Source: Gracilaria gracilis (taxonomy: Eukaryota > Rhodophyta > Florideophyceae > Gracilariales > Gracilariaceae). From it: 64,000 nt of DNA. Of this stretch, positions 9,726 to 20,161 are shown piece by piece; within the stretch, counting starts at the first letter, position 1, and every line of letters begins with the position of its first letter. Under the pieces are notes generated by a model, which was given only the letters and a program-made list of their open reading frames with translations, was not told the origin of the DNA and made no database searches. The stretch spans positions 708,427 to 772,426 of the forward strand of contig JARGSG010000026.1 in assembly GCA_030374805.1 (NCBI GenBank), read 5' to 3'. The translations under genes and the position numbers were made by a program.

Positions 9726-12026
9726 ATGCGCTTGTTCGGCTGCTTCACGCGCTCGCATGCCGTCGATTCGCCGCCGCCTTCGTCGCAGCATTCGCATGTC
9801 TCTTCGCAGCGACAGACGCGCGCGCCGCGCCCGCGCGACAACTTTGTGCCCACCTCCCTCCCGGAGCTGCACCCGGAGTATGCGCACGCCGAGCCGTATC
9901 GCTTCGCGCCCAGGACGCAGAGCGCGCGCCTGCTGGTAGAGAAGCAGCGCGAGGCGCAGGCGCTGTCTATGGTCCCCCGCCGTCACAACCCCGTGGAACA
10001 GCCTGCCGTCGTCGTCAGAGGTCCTACCTACAGTTCCACCAAGACCGTTACTGCCCATCCTACCTCCCCCGTCACTCCGAAAGCCGCTGCAAACCCGTCG
10101 TCGCGCCCTGTGTCCCTCAAGGTAGAGAGCCCCACCACGGCGGATGACAACTACGTCGACAGCGATGACACAAGTGCTCCGCGCGATGAGAACGCTGATG
10201 TCAACCGATCCAGGCCTTCTCCTCGCTCGCCGCGCCGCAAGCCATCCACTTCGAGCACCGCTTTGAGTCCCCCAAAGGCCAGGTCAAAGCCAAAGCCCCG
10301 CTCCAAGTCCAAGAAGGGTCGCAACAGTTCGCTCCCAGAGTCAAAGTCCAATTCGTTCCGTATTCGTTCCAAGTCGAGCAAGTCCTTCAAGCACAGCAAA
10401 CGGAGAACGCCCACCCACTCGCGAAACATCTCGGACCCGTCTGGCTCCATCTCAGATATCGCCGCATCCGAGTCTATATCACGTCTCCCTCCATCCACCA
10501 CCAACTCTACCATCCCGTCTCCCCCTGGTTCGGAGTTTGAATCCGTGCATGACACCTCCTTCATTGCGGAGCATGTCAGACCGCACCTGGACAACACGCC
10601 CGCGGAGCTTCTGGAACCCATCCGCGTTCCCCGAATGAGCGCTGCCTTTCAGCCCAAGCACTCAGGCTCTCCAGTCATCTCAACCGACTCATGGGGACCA
10701 CAGGATTCTTCTTCGCAGCGCCGCTATGAGGACGTAGAGTGTGATTCCTCTTCCGGTCTCATATATGTTCCTCCCGTCGGAAAACAGAGCGTCGTGCACA
10801 AAGCAAACTACCCGTCGAGAGCGCCGGAGCTTCCATCTTATGCCCCCCCGTCTCCTTTGCACACATCCTCTCCGAGTGTGTCAAACCGTGTGCGTTCGAA
10901 GCGGAAGAGCAGCAAGCCGTATGTTCTTTCCAACTCGGATTCAGACCAACCGCCACCCCTTCACGAAACTGTGCCCCCAGCTGATCTGCCGATTGATCCA
11001 TTCCCTCTTGCAAAGTCTAGGCGATCCATCATGTCAACTGATCCAGCTCCAACCAGAGAGATTCCAAGGATAGTGCAAGCAGCTCGTGATCGAATTCACT
11101 CAGACGAATCGTTCGCACCACCAGTACCACAGCGCGCTCAGACCGGCAACCAGCCTCAGAGTATTATGCGCCGTGCTTCTTCGGGGAAGCGCAAGACGGT
11201 CAGCTTCCACACGGCGGCCCCTACCATAATTGAACCGAATCTACGCGCGCCTAGCTACTCCGTGCCGCGAGATGCTATTCTGTCGCGGGAAGAAGTGCGA
11301 GCAGAAGTTCCGGCTAGATTCGCGCCGGCTCTGCAAAAGACTCGTGACTCGGTCAAGTACGCGTCTTCGTCACTCCCGCGTACGTTCGACTCTCGCGATG
11401 ATCTTTCTTTGCAACCGGAAGAGGACTTTGATGCTCGTGCGTCCATGGTACGATCAGTCTCAGCACCATACACTGCTAGGGAGTCTGCCTCGCACCCTGA
11501 CTTCATCCGCCCTGAAGCCGTTCAGACTGGTGCCTCACGAACTACTCAAACGAGGATGAGAACCAGCACCTCGGCAACAGTAGTCGAGGACAGTTCGATC
11601 CCGAGCGATAGGAACATGAGCGACTTCAGCGCCGGCTCCGATGAAAGTTTCATCGCGAGGGCTTCTCGACGGATGTCTACTCGAGTTGTCAAGGATCGTG
11701 AAGAGCTTCGTGAGGCTTCCAAGCGTCAGTCTAGAGCTGTTGCAGAGGCAATGGCGTCGCAAATTCGTGGAGTTCCGAAGAGTGCTATGCTTGCATTCTC
11801 AGAGAACGATATCGTCCTGGCTGACAGCTTTGACGAGGATGATGATTCTTCCAGCCGTATATCTTTAAGGAGGAAGTCGAGGCAATCGAAGAATGTGCTA
11901 CTCCCGTCAATTGAAACTGGTGTGGTCCCGAAGCCCCCGCCACCACCACCGTTCGCTCCTCCCCCGTCACGAGTCAAGAGTGTCAGGGTACCACCTCCTC
12001 CGCCGGTATCCCCGTTGCCTCATTAG
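9726..12026 (+). CDS. Disordered Ser/Pro/Arg-rich protein, unknown function
   Basis: I chose the ATG at 9726, which begins MRLFGCFTRSHAV and gives 766 residues. The open frame extends 50 codons upstream, but those codons are only translated GC-rich leader across the poly-C tract. The protein is predicted to be disordered throughout. It is rich in Ser, Pro, Arg and Lys, with many SR/RS and SP sites (RSKPKPRSKSKKGR near residue 190), and ends in two proline blocks (PKPPPPPPFAPPPS, VPPPPPVSPLP) of the type bound by profilin, SH3 or WW partners. The short N-terminal hydrophobic Cys-containing patch could be lipidated. I recognise no domain. Many basophilic kinase-type sites suggest a phosphoregulated scaffold, which is inference only. 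Confidence 0.7.
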   Translation: MRLFGCFTRSHAVDSPPPSSQHSHVSSQRQTRAPRPRDNFVPTSLPELHPEYAHAEPYRFAPRTQSARLLVEKQREAQALSMVPRRHNPVEQPAVVVRGPTYSSTKTVTAHPTSPVTPKAAANPSSRPVSLKVESPTTADDNYVDSDDTSAPRDENADVNRSRPSPRSPRRKPSTSSTALSPPKARSKPKPRSKSKKGRNSSLPESKSNSFRIRSKSSKSFKHSKRRTPTHSRNISDPSGSISDIAASESISRLPPSTTNSTIPSPPGSEFESVHDTSFIAEHVRPHLDNTPAELLEPIRVPRMSAAFQPKHSGSPVISTDSWGPQDSSSQRRYEDVECDSSSGLIYVPPVGKQSVVHKANYPSRAPELPSYAPPSPLHTSSPSVSNRVRSKRKSSKPYVLSNSDSDQPPPLHETVPPADLPIDPFPLAKSRRSIMSTDPAPTREIPRIVQAARDRIHSDESFAPPVPQRAQTGNQPQSIMRRASSGKRKTVSFHTAAPTIIEPNLRAPSYSVPRDAILSREEVRAEVPARFAPALQKTRDSVKYASSSLPRTFDSRDDLSLQPEEDFDARASMVRSVSAPYTARESASHPDFIRPEAVQTGASRTTQTRMRTSTSATVVEDSSIPSDRNMSDFSAGSDESFIARASRRMSTRVVKDREELREASKRQSRAVAEAMASQIRGVPKSAMLAFSENDIVLADSFDEDDDSSSRISLRRKSRQSKNVLLPSIETGVVPKPPPPPPFAPPPSRVKSVRVPPPPPVSPLPH

Positions 12027-13033
12027 ACCAACACTATGCCTAATGAGACGCTTTGCAATTAAAGGCTACGAGAGTGTACCAAGCGGATGGACATTATTGA
12101 TGTGTGCACGATATGTGTTGCAAAGAGAGTCAACTTCTTTCGTTTTCGTTGTATCTGAGAATCTTGTTTAGAGCCGGAACTTTGTACGTTTACAAACCAG
12201 GCATCTACATTCCCAATGTATTGTTTAGCACATAGAACAGGAAACTGTTACATCTTGCGCCATAAATTGTTGCCAGATGTTCTCTACTGACTATGCTCTA
12301 GAAGAGCTAGTCCTTGTGTCATATCCTTGTCCAATTCTGTGTACACAAAGAGCTTTTTGCTGCTTTCTAAATCCGACAAAATAGGTTGGTTACCCCCATC
12401 GAAAGGTTGGAATTCAGTTTTCTCTATGAAGGCTATTGAGAGAGAGAGAGAGAGAAACGATGGTTGAATTCACCCATGATACTGTACGCTTGTACGCTGG
12501 TTTCAGCAAGACGGAGTGAAAACATTTCGACGAAGCCGAATGACTTCCCACATGAGCGATGGAAAGCGATTTCGAACTCGAGAGGTTTGAGGGCGAGTCA
12601 CGATATGCAAAAATGGACCGACCCATAAAAGGAATGTTAGGCAAGATTAAAGATACGACGAATACAACGACGATAGTCAGGTTATCCCACTTGTTTTTAT
12701 TGCTTGTGGTGAGAGCAGTTCAGTTAAACAGCAGATAAGCACGGTGGTAGACCATATTTCCGCGAATGCAAGAGCTATAAAGGCATGCTCGTTCGTCGTT
12801 CCACACAACCAACTTGTCACACGCTCTTATTCTCCTGCATTCCGTTGCGTCACACATGCAAGGATGTATAGCGCACAATTCAAAGCATTGTTAGTGAAAT
12901 GGCGTTGAGGGACAGCTTCACCCCCCTCCTCCGCACACGAGATGTAAAACACATCAGTGCACCAATATCCTCTCGTCCGACAAATCTGAAGACCACGGTT
13001 GTTTCCAATCACCCTCATTGACGTACGACACGT
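12027..13033. other. Intergenic, 1.0 kb
   Basis: I see no gene. A (GA) microsatellite sits at 12438-12455. The region separates a plus-strand gene from the 3' end of a minus-strand carrier gene, so it should mostly hold two terminators. A CTATAAAG box at about 12774 has no clear gene downstream. Confidence 0.45.
12438..12455. repeat. (GA)n microsatellite
   Basis: About nine GA units in a row. Confidence 0.8.
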
Positions 13034-14021
13034 TCATGATGTTTTCGGCTTTACGGCGGTAGTGTTCTCACGTTTGCGATCCAACAGCGCTCGCTTAGAA
13101 GCCTCATGTACACCAAAGAAAACAGCAGTAAACGGAATGAGCCATACAACACGCGCTGTAGATCCCTTGAACAGACCACCGGGGCCTTCAGCTTTGAGTA
13201 CCTTGAGCAAAACATCAGCCACACCTTTATATTGCCTCTGCGACCCGGAGGAGACTTGGGTCATGAGACGAGTCTTAGCAAGATCAAGAGGTGGTGAGAA
13301 AACCCGTACACCCACCAGCAATTCCCCCGAGAGCGATCTCTTCTTGGGGTGTGAGTTTCGGACGATTAAGAACAGCGCGGAATATCTTCTTAAACTGACT
13401 ATACAGGCCAAATTCAAGCATTGTGTATGGTACATCCCGGAGCAATGTTGCCTTGTAGCCGGTGTAGAGAGCTCGAGGTCCCTCGTTCTTCAAAATTGTA
13501 CTGACGCCAGACATAAGTCCAGGATACATGCCAGCCTGCAAGCGTTGTTTCATCAACTCAGCTGGGACCAAAAGAACAGAAGAAGCAATAAAAGCCAAAG
13601 CGCCACATGAAAAATCAACGACAGGTCCATTGGTACCATCGGGACTGAAGTTTGCAAAAAACTGAGTAAGAGTTTCGAAGGCAGCAAACTTGATAGCACC
13701 AGCAGGAACCTGACCTCCCAAACTAATGCCCAGCCCTTTATAAAGCGCGGGCAAACCACCAGTTCGCAACGTGGATGAAAGAGCGCCGAAGGTGCCCGCC
13801 CTCAGTTCTGATTTGGACGCCGCTTGAACAACAGTTTTCACGGTGTCCATTGGATGCATGGACGCTACGGCGGCTGCGGACGCCACCGCACCTGCTGCCA
13901 AATGCTCTGCGAGATTCAATCCATCGGAAAGGGGACGTGTGACGGCGTTCAAAAGGATGCGAAGATGGTTACGGGGTTGTGCAGAACTGATTGTTACGGC
14001 AGTGGCCAGATGGCAACGCAT
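13034..14021 (-). CDS. SLC25-type carrier, SAM-carrier-like, one frameshift
   Basis: The ATG at 14021 opens a protein with three mitochondrial-carrier repeats. Repeat 1 has HPMDTVKT, repeat 2 VPAELMKQRLQ followed by GYKATLLRDVPYTM, and repeat 3 PLDLAKTRLMTQ. The first frame runs to 13284 and ends just before repeat 3, and the rest lies in the next frame to 13034. One extra C at the CTCACCACC/CTCTTGAT junction (about 13290) would join them, so the lesion is a single-base loss or a sequencing error. The repeat 2 sequence resembles S-adenosylmethionine carriers (SLC25A26, plant SAMC). Mitoferrin-like carriers are an alternative. SAM carriers import SAM into mitochondria or plastids. If the frameshift is real, the product would lose its third repeat. 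Confidence 0.75.
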
Positions 14022-14683
14022 GATGAAGACTCAGATGAGTTGTGATCGAACGACGGCGTGTCGGAAGTATGACTTCAGAGTGCAGACCACGTCGGCGAGC
14101 GAACGCGAAGCGACAACCGACGACCACATTTCGTTCCAAACACATGATCATCGATCGGGAGCTGCGCTCGCGATCGCAATACTCTGTAAAGGTAAGCGCT
14201 TTCCCACGTGGACCGCGTGTCGTAGTGCAAGATGGTCACCATACCCTAGCTCAAAAAGGCCGTCAACCTTCACGCCGCCGTCGACGACGCTTCCTCATCT
14301 TGTCATGCATCCGTCGCTATTATCTTCCCTTGGCTCCCGAGTGAGAACTTGCCCACGACAAGTGCTTCTTCGCATTCCTTCGTCACACCGTCGTCCAACT
14401 GATACAACCGTTAGCATAGAACGCCCTATGTCGCTCGCTGTATTTTTTCGACGATAGGTTTGAGCGCTCGCGAATGCTCGGTGTTAAATTCGGGTCTTTT
14501 CTTGAAGTACTTCTGTGGAACATGTACCCTCCCCATCACACCAATAACAAAACACATCACGGCTGTCTTATTTGAGTCGCGTGGTTGATCTCTTCTGATA
14601 TCACGCGAATTGAAGTCCAGCTACAAAACCACAAACATACTTTCTCACTTTACAATACTAACTCTGTACATGCGGATCGCTTC
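14022..14683. promoter_or_regulatory. Carrier upstream region and acyl-CoA oxidase 3' flank
   Basis: The two flanking genes both lie on the minus strand, so this 662-bp stretch holds the carrier promoter and the acyl-CoA oxidase terminator. A CACGTG box occurs near 14205. I see no gene; a plus-strand open frame here is Arg/Ser-rich noise. Confidence 0.4.
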
Positions 14684-16838
14684 TCACAGTCTGGCACGAC
14701 TGTTGTGCGCAACGTAGTCGAAAGCAATCGGCGCCAGTAAATGAGCCGGAATGCCAAATCCATTCACATAGTCCATCACATGTGGTCGCATCTCCTTGCA
14801 CATTTGCAGTAGTCGTTCATGTGCACGGAAGCCATCAATGCCACTCAGCGCTCCATTTCTCACAAATCCGCTATCATCGTCAATGCGTTTCAGCACGTAG
14901 ATCGAACCACATGTACGTAATGCCTTCATCAAGTCCACCTCACCTTGTTCTTCAAGTTCTTTCATTCTCTTATCAAACAAATCAATGATCACCAATTCCG
15001 TATGCGCCCGAGCTGCCTCCTCAACCAACACACCGCAACTGTTGAATGCCTCCAAAGCAGTCATTCCGCCCTTCTGCATCACTTGCAACCGATTTGCCAA
15101 TCTTGCAAATACTGCCGCCTCCCTTCTACGGAACACAATCCTCGCAAACTCTGCGCTGCTCACGTCCATAGCGCTCAGATCTGCGTCACGCAACTTGTGG
15201 CGATCGTTCAAGTACGAGAAATGCCCCTTGAATACCGCACCTTCCTTCACGCCCAGAACGAATTCAGGCAGCACAGTCTTGGTGACAGCTTGTAGCAGAA
15301 TGTGATTGTCTCCCTCATAAGTAACAGCCACATCGTGACCGTTCTTAATAGGTCCGATGCGATTCTCCGATTTGTATCCCTGTCCACCGCATGCTTCCCT
15401 CGCCTCTTGGAGTGTAGCGAGTGAATGCCACGTCATAAGTGCCTTGAAACCGGAGCTCCAAGTATGCAGTTTCTTTCCAAGCTGTTGGTGATGCCATACG
15501 TACTTGAGGTCATTCAGTGCGATCAACATGACATACGTCGTGGCTAGTCCAGGAATGAGGCGATATTGATGGCTTTGGTAATCCAGAAGACGTACTTCTT
15601 CACCGTTGCGAGGCCCAAATGCTCTCCGAGACAGTGCGTAACGGATGGCAATCGACAGACCAATCTTGGCTTGATTAAGACAACCAGCCGCAACACTTCA
15701 CGTTTTGATTCAATGTTAGAAGCACGACAACAACAGTAGATGATCGTTTGGAGTAGTTTGCAACTTACCTAACTCGTCCCCCCGACAGCGACGCCAAAGA
15801 GGCCCCAAAACGCTCATCGGCGCTCTTGAATGCTGAAGTGTACTTGCCATCTTCAGAAACCTGAGAGTAACGGCGCAGCATTTGATGCAAGGGCACAGAA
15901 ACATTGTCAAACCAGATTCTTCCGTTGTCCACTCCATTTAGACCACATTTATGTCCACAGTCACCCAAGGTAACACCTCTAACGTTGCTCCCGTCTTCAT
16001 TTCGAATACGCACCAAGAAAGGATGAACGCCGTAACAAACGCCTTTAACATACAGTTGCGCAAAGCAAACGGTCCATCTCGCGGTCTGATACGCACCGCC
16101 AATCCAGTACTTCTGTGCTGAATCGGTAGGAGTATTAATAATAAACGTTCGAGAAGGCACATGATAAGTGGCAATTGTTTCAACGCCGCGCGCATTAGAA
16201 CCATGTCCCAATTCCGTGAGTGCAAAACAGCCCAGCATGTGACAACTCTCAGTAAGAGGTAGCCATTTGGACGCCTGTTGATGGTCGCCCAAGAGCTTTA
16301 TAGTGGCTCCAAAAAGTCCGTAGTGAACGGACATTTTTATGTCAAGACTGTGCGAAAGTAGACCACAACTCTCTATAACAGCCTCGTATCGCTGGCGTCC
16401 CTCAACGGTGCCAGCCGAGATAGAGTTTTGCAAGTAGCCCAAAGCAGCAACTTTCTTCCACATTTTCATGACATGCGCTCGTTGCTGGGACAGGGAAAGG
16501 TCAGGACTGGCGTGGAAGTCAGGCTGCTCAAACAGCTGGTACAAGGTATCACGAAGTTTTAAATTGTGATGGTCTAACAAAGCCCTCATCTTGTGCACGT
16601 CAAATATGGTCTGGTGGGTTTGCGAAGGTTGGGCTTCGTGCATCCATTGTAGGTGCGCGGGAGGAAGGTGGGGAATTTGATTTAAAGTAAACTCCTGCGC
16701 GGCTTTATCGAAGATGTCTGTACGGGCTTGAGAAGAGGCTGGACAGCTGGAAGAAAGAACGGGAGAATGAAGAAGAGCAACTTTACGATGCGACGTATGC
16801 ACAACATCCAGCTTGCGAGACGAAGGCAAAGCAGACAT
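14684..16838 (-). CDS. ACX: Acyl-CoA oxidase, two exons
   Basis: Exon 1 is 16838-15769 and exon 2 is 15695-14684, joined across a 73-bp intron, giving 693 residues. That fits the family (about 660-700). I chose the ATG at 16838 because it gives this length; the open frame continues 80 codons upstream with a low-complexity leader. The protein has the FAD/substrate segment FALTELGHGSNARG at about 208-215, the SGGRVS/AIRYALSRRAFGP block straddling the splice, and the catalytic-Glu region VTYEGDNHILLQ. The last residues ARL fit a type 1 peroxisomal signal. The enzyme would catalyse the first, peroxide-forming step of peroxisomal beta-oxidation, turning acyl-CoA into trans-2-enoyl-CoA. Confidence 0.92.
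15696..15768 (-). other. Spliceosomal intron of acyl-CoA oxidase, 73 bp
   Basis: Donor AG/GTAAGT and acceptor GTGAAG/T. Splicing after codon position 2 makes an AGT codon and restores the GGRVSVAAGCLNQAKIG reading expected for the family. Without splicing the frame stops at the donor (TAA). Confidence 0.9.
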
Positions 16839-17481
16839 GATGAAAGCGGAAAGCGAAGAAGGAGAGACAGAACGGAGCGAGGGAGGAGCGGAAGAAGGAG
16901 CTCGCAGAGCTGGCGGCCTTTTAAGCGGCGGGCTGGATGAGAAACTGAGCTGGGAGCTGTTGCTGGTGCGAGTGGAGGTTGTTTCGCGGATGAGGTTTGG
17001 AAGGCGGCGATTGGGCGCGTGCAAAGTGCGATATGCAAATTGGCGGTTCGGTGAGACAAGTTTCAAACGTGCGCGCAAGTGGAACCATGCGCCGTGGCGC
17101 TACGGCCGCGTGCGGAATCTGAGATTCAAACTTGAACAAGTTCTTGTTCAAGTTTCGTCTCGCCGTCGCCTTTGGAGGGAACGCCATGACTGGAACAGTC
17201 GCACGCCGTGTGGCCGGCCAGAAAGTGTGCGACTGTTCTGTACGAAGCTAACTAACTTGTACGAACTTCGTAGAGCTACTACGAGGATGGCTGTTGAAGG
17301 TGTTCCGCAGAAGCTCGTCCATTTTGATCCAAAAAAAATCTCACCGATCATTGTCGAGATCGCGTTTGTAAATTATAAACTTCTGTGTGCCACGCGCCCG
17401 TGCGATGACATCGCCACAGGCATCGCCACTTGCTCGCATCCGCGCACTGCCATCACCTCCCCCTCGTCATCCGCCGCAACC
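16839..17481. promoter_or_regulatory. Divergent promoter region
   Basis: This 643-bp interval lies between two divergent starts (16838 minus, 17482 plus). It carries an inverted pair, ACTTGAACAAG and CTTGTTCAAGT, at about 17131-17153. Part of it is open on the plus strand, but no conserved sequence is seen there. Confidence 0.45.
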
Positions 17482-18249
17482 ATGTCGCCAACCGCGTCCT
17501 TCATCATCTCCTCCCTCCCCACCCCCCTCCGTCCGCCGCTCCCGCCCACAAGAGCCACGTCCCGCGCCCCGCCAAGAAGAAGCGCAATTCCGCACCGGCG
17601 CGTCACCATCCCCTGCATGTGCGCCAAGCACGCCGTGCAAGTCGGTCAAGTCGTTGCCGTAGAAACCGGTAAATCGCGCGTCGAGCTCGCAAAGATCACC
17701 GCCATCTCCTCATCAGGCGACACCGTCGACATCATTCTTCTGCAGCCCTTCGTCAAAGAACTCTACATCCAATCCAAACAACCTTCCACTTACGAGCGCG
17801 TCGAGAACATACGACCAATCATCTCCGAGTATGTACCTTCTCAACAAGGCTGGATAGTTCTCGACCAGGATTTTCAAACCGCCAAGAATTTCTTCGAACA
17901 ACGAACTATATCCGGTGTCAAGGAGCGTACCGTTGAGGTTACGGCTGCCCCACCCACCGAATTGAGCGAACAGGCTTTGAAGAGGCAGCTGTTTTCCGCT
18001 ACCAGGGCTCAGGCGTTTTGGGCCGCCGCCCTCAGTGTTCCGCTTTCAGCTCTATGTTATTCCGCGTTCGCCGCCGCGCGTCAGACGTACCAAGCCAACC
18101 CAGCGGGCGAGGAATTGCTTGGCGGTCAGGTATTCCGATCGTTGGTATTGTTCACGACAGCCACAGCTTCGGTCAGTGCGCTTGTAATAGGCAGCGGTCT
18201 TTTTCTCTACGCGCTTTCGAAGGGCGCTGAAGACGAGCAAACGACATAA
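17482..18249 (+). CDS. Plastid-type two-helix membrane protein, unknown
   Basis: I start this 255-residue protein at the ATG at 17482 (MSPTASFIISSLPTPLR), since the Ser/Pro/Arg-rich leader that follows looks like a plastid transit peptide; the frame is open further upstream without support. The central part (VGQVVAVETGKSRVELAKIT) may be a small beta barrel. Two hydrophobic segments near the C-terminus (AFWAAALSVPLSALCYSAF, then LVLFTTATASVSALVIGSGL) suggest a hairpin anchor, probably in the thylakoid or envelope. I do not recognise the family. It shares a divergent promoter with acyl-CoA oxidase and converges on the MDHAR gene 128 bp away. Confidence 0.7.
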   Translation: MSPTASFIISSLPTPLRPPLPPTRATSRAPPRRSAIPHRRVTIPCMCAKHAVQVGQVVAVETGKSRVELAKITAISSSGDTVDIILLQPFVKELYIQSKQPSTYERVENIRPIISEYVPSQQGWIVLDQDFQTAKNFFEQRTISGVKERTVEVTAAPPTELSEQALKRQLFSATRAQAFWAAALSVPLSALCYSAFAAARQTYQANPAGEELLGGQVFRSLVLFTTATASVSALVIGSGLFLYALSKGAEDEQTT

Positions 18250-18377
18250 ACTACATGTATTCCACTGGTACTGCTTCCCATGTATACCGAGCATCCCAAG
18301 TTTATTTTACACACTAACTGCATCAGCTTCCACTTGTACTACATCTTCGCTAAGGTGTTGCCGGAAATGCCAATTGT

Positions 18378-19706
18378 TCATAGAATTATCTTCCATGCTT
18401 CCTCCACGCTAGAGCACTTTCCGAGCGCTTCCGCGTCCACAGCGGGTTGTGATCTTGCCACCTGCTTCATATTGGCTGTGTCATCAGCCGAAGGATGCTC
18501 CATAAACACGCCATGCAGCTTTCCGTCCTTCACCCACACCGCCAATAACTGCGGGTCAAAGTCACCAACCACAACACAATCGCCAACATTGTCCCCAAAG
18601 AACTGCCACGACAAATCAAACACCCTCGAATAAAAGTAGGGCAGATAGTCGTACGCCTCCGTACTGTTCGTCATGATAGCCTTCACCGCATGCGCCGCCG
18701 TCTCACGCGCGTTTTGCACATGTTCCGTTCGCTGTGGACGATTGTCATACATCTTGAGAGGATAGTTGGCAATGTCACCGACCGCATACACGCCATCCAC
18801 GGAAGTCTTGAGCGTACAATCCGTGATGATACCACCGCGTTCGTCCATGAGCAACTGCCCCTTGTACAACTCTGTTTCCGGGCGTGCACCAACTCCGACC
18901 ACTACCAAGCTGGCTTCCTCCTCAATGTCCTGCACGCCATTTTGGCAGATCTTTGCGCCGCGTACGTGGCCGTCAGCATCACCCAAGAACGCCTTGCAGA
19001 GACGGCCGTTCTTGAGGAAAACGGCGCCCTTCTGTTTGTAAACCTTTTCGTAATGCACGGCAATTTCGGGGGTGAACAATCTGGACATGAGGTGTTCCTC
19101 AGGGAACACAAGCTTCACACGACATCCGACAGTGAGGGCAGCAGCAGCCACCTCCATACCGATATAACCACCACCCACAACAATGATGTGCTTGTCCTTG
19201 TTCGCTGCCAGCGCTTCTGCAAGTGCCACACCGTCATCGTTCTCGCGAAGATAGTGAATGCCTTTGAGATGATGACCTTCCGTTCTAGTCAATCGAATGG
19301 GCTGTGCGCCAGTGGCCAAAATGACGGCATCGGTGGCAGACACGGTCTCATCACCTTGAATAACAACGCTCTTCGAAGCAGCGTCAAACTTAACAACAGG
19401 CTTGCCAAGCTTGGCAGCAATGCCATGTTGTTCATACCAGTCCGGCGCCTGGCGATCGCCGCCCGACCCCACGCAGGTGTGAAAGCCCGGCAGTCGCGCC
19501 TTGGGGTTCATGAGAACGCCCTTCGAAAGCGCTGGGCGTTCGTACGGGTAGTAGGGCTCGGAGCCGATGAGACAAAGCTCACCGGGCTTGAGCCCCGATT
19601 CAACGAACTGGCGCGCGGCATAGCCGGCAGCATTGCCGGCGCCCAGAATGATGTACTTGAAGGTGGAAGCGGCGGAAGCCATGGATCGGACTTGTGTTCT
19701 CAGCAT
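18378..19706 (-). CDS. MDAR: Monodehydroascorbate reductase
   Basis: The product (442 residues from the ATG at 19706; an alternative ATG at 19682 gives 434) is an FAD/NAD(P)H oxidoreductase. It has the FAD Rossmann motif ILGAGNAAGYAA at about 21-30, the plant-type block YPYERPALSKGVLM, a second dinucleotide motif VVGGGYIGMEVAA at about 176-184, and the FAD-contacting VYAVGDIANYPL at about 310. The open frame runs 54 codons upstream but begins with GTG. The enzyme regenerates ascorbate from the monodehydroascorbate radical in the ascorbate-glutathione cycle, which detoxifies peroxide. The short leader before MASAAS and the lack of a clear transit peptide point to a cytosolic or weakly targeted form. 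Confidence 0.93.
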   Translation of the reverse strand: MLRTQVRSMASAASTFKYIILGAGNAAGYAARQFVESGLKPGELCLIGSEPYYPYERPALSKGVLMNPKARLPGFHTCVGSGGDRQAPDWYEQHGIAAKLGKPVVKFDAASKSVVIQGDETVSATDAVILATGAQPIRLTRTEGHHLKGIHYLRENDDGVALAEALAANKDKHIIVVGGGYIGMEVAAAALTVGCRVKLVFPEEHLMSRLFTPEIAVHYEKVYKQKGAVFLKNGRLCKAFLGDADGHVRGAKICQNGVQDIEEEASLVVVGVGARPETELYKGQLLMDERGGIITDCTLKTSVDGVYAVGDIANYPLKMYDNRPQRTEHVQNARETAAHAVKAIMTNSTEAYDYLPYFYSRVFDLSWQFFGDNVGDCVVVGDFDPQLLAVWVKDGKLHGVFMEHPSADDTANMKQVARSQPAVDAEALGKCSSVEEAWKIIL

Positions 19707-20161
19707 GCGATTCCCGCTGCGGACGAAGGGGGGGCGCGGGAGAAGCAAGTTGGGACGGCGATCGACGCGGGCGGTCGAAGGCGAAAGCGCTGGAGGACAA
19801 AAGCTTAAGTAAGACACGGTTGCGACTCGCGAGTGAGCAGCAATTGTTCGTAGAAAAGCTGCGCGCACTGGAACAAAGCGGCTGACGCGGCCATTGCCAT
19901 GAATAGACAGTACAATAGATATCTATCGATCAATTCGTGCGCGCAGATCAAGTCTCGATGCTGCGCACGTGTCCACGTGCACGGCGGCGGCACGTGCCAT
20001 TCGCGCTTGCACGCGCGCGTCCATTGGCGGTTGGAGCAACGGAAGGCGCGCTGCGCCACGCACCTCCGCCCGGGCGGGAGTTGGCCCCCGCCCCGTCGCT
20101 CCGCGCGCCGCCAAATGCGCGCAGCGTAGCGACCGCCGTTCACGCCCGACTGCGCATCAGC
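19707..20161. promoter_or_regulatory. Divergent promoter with G-box cluster
   Basis: This interval separates MDHAR (minus) from a Gly-rich protein gene (plus). Three CACGTG hexamers lie at 19966-19971, 19974-19979 and 19991-19996. CACGTG is the core bound by bZIP and bHLH factors in plants and algae. The rest is GC-rich without a TATA box. Confidence 0.5.

Noticed and set aside
9047-10147. 366-codon plus-strand frame
   Set aside because: Out-of-frame reading of the rubredoxin gene and GC-rich spacer, Arg/Ala/Pro only.
13034-13435. Intron at the carrier frame change
   Set aside because: No GT/AG pair there gives a sensible junction, while one missing C restores the family motif exactly.
16839-17078. 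N-terminal 80-residue extension of acyl-CoA oxidase
   Set aside because: Low-complexity Ser/Arg leader; the downstream ATG gives the normal family length, and an N-terminal leader is not expected with a C-terminal peroxisomal signal.
18690-19808. Long antisense frame over MDHAR
   Set aside because: Mirror of a strongly coding gene; no domain.
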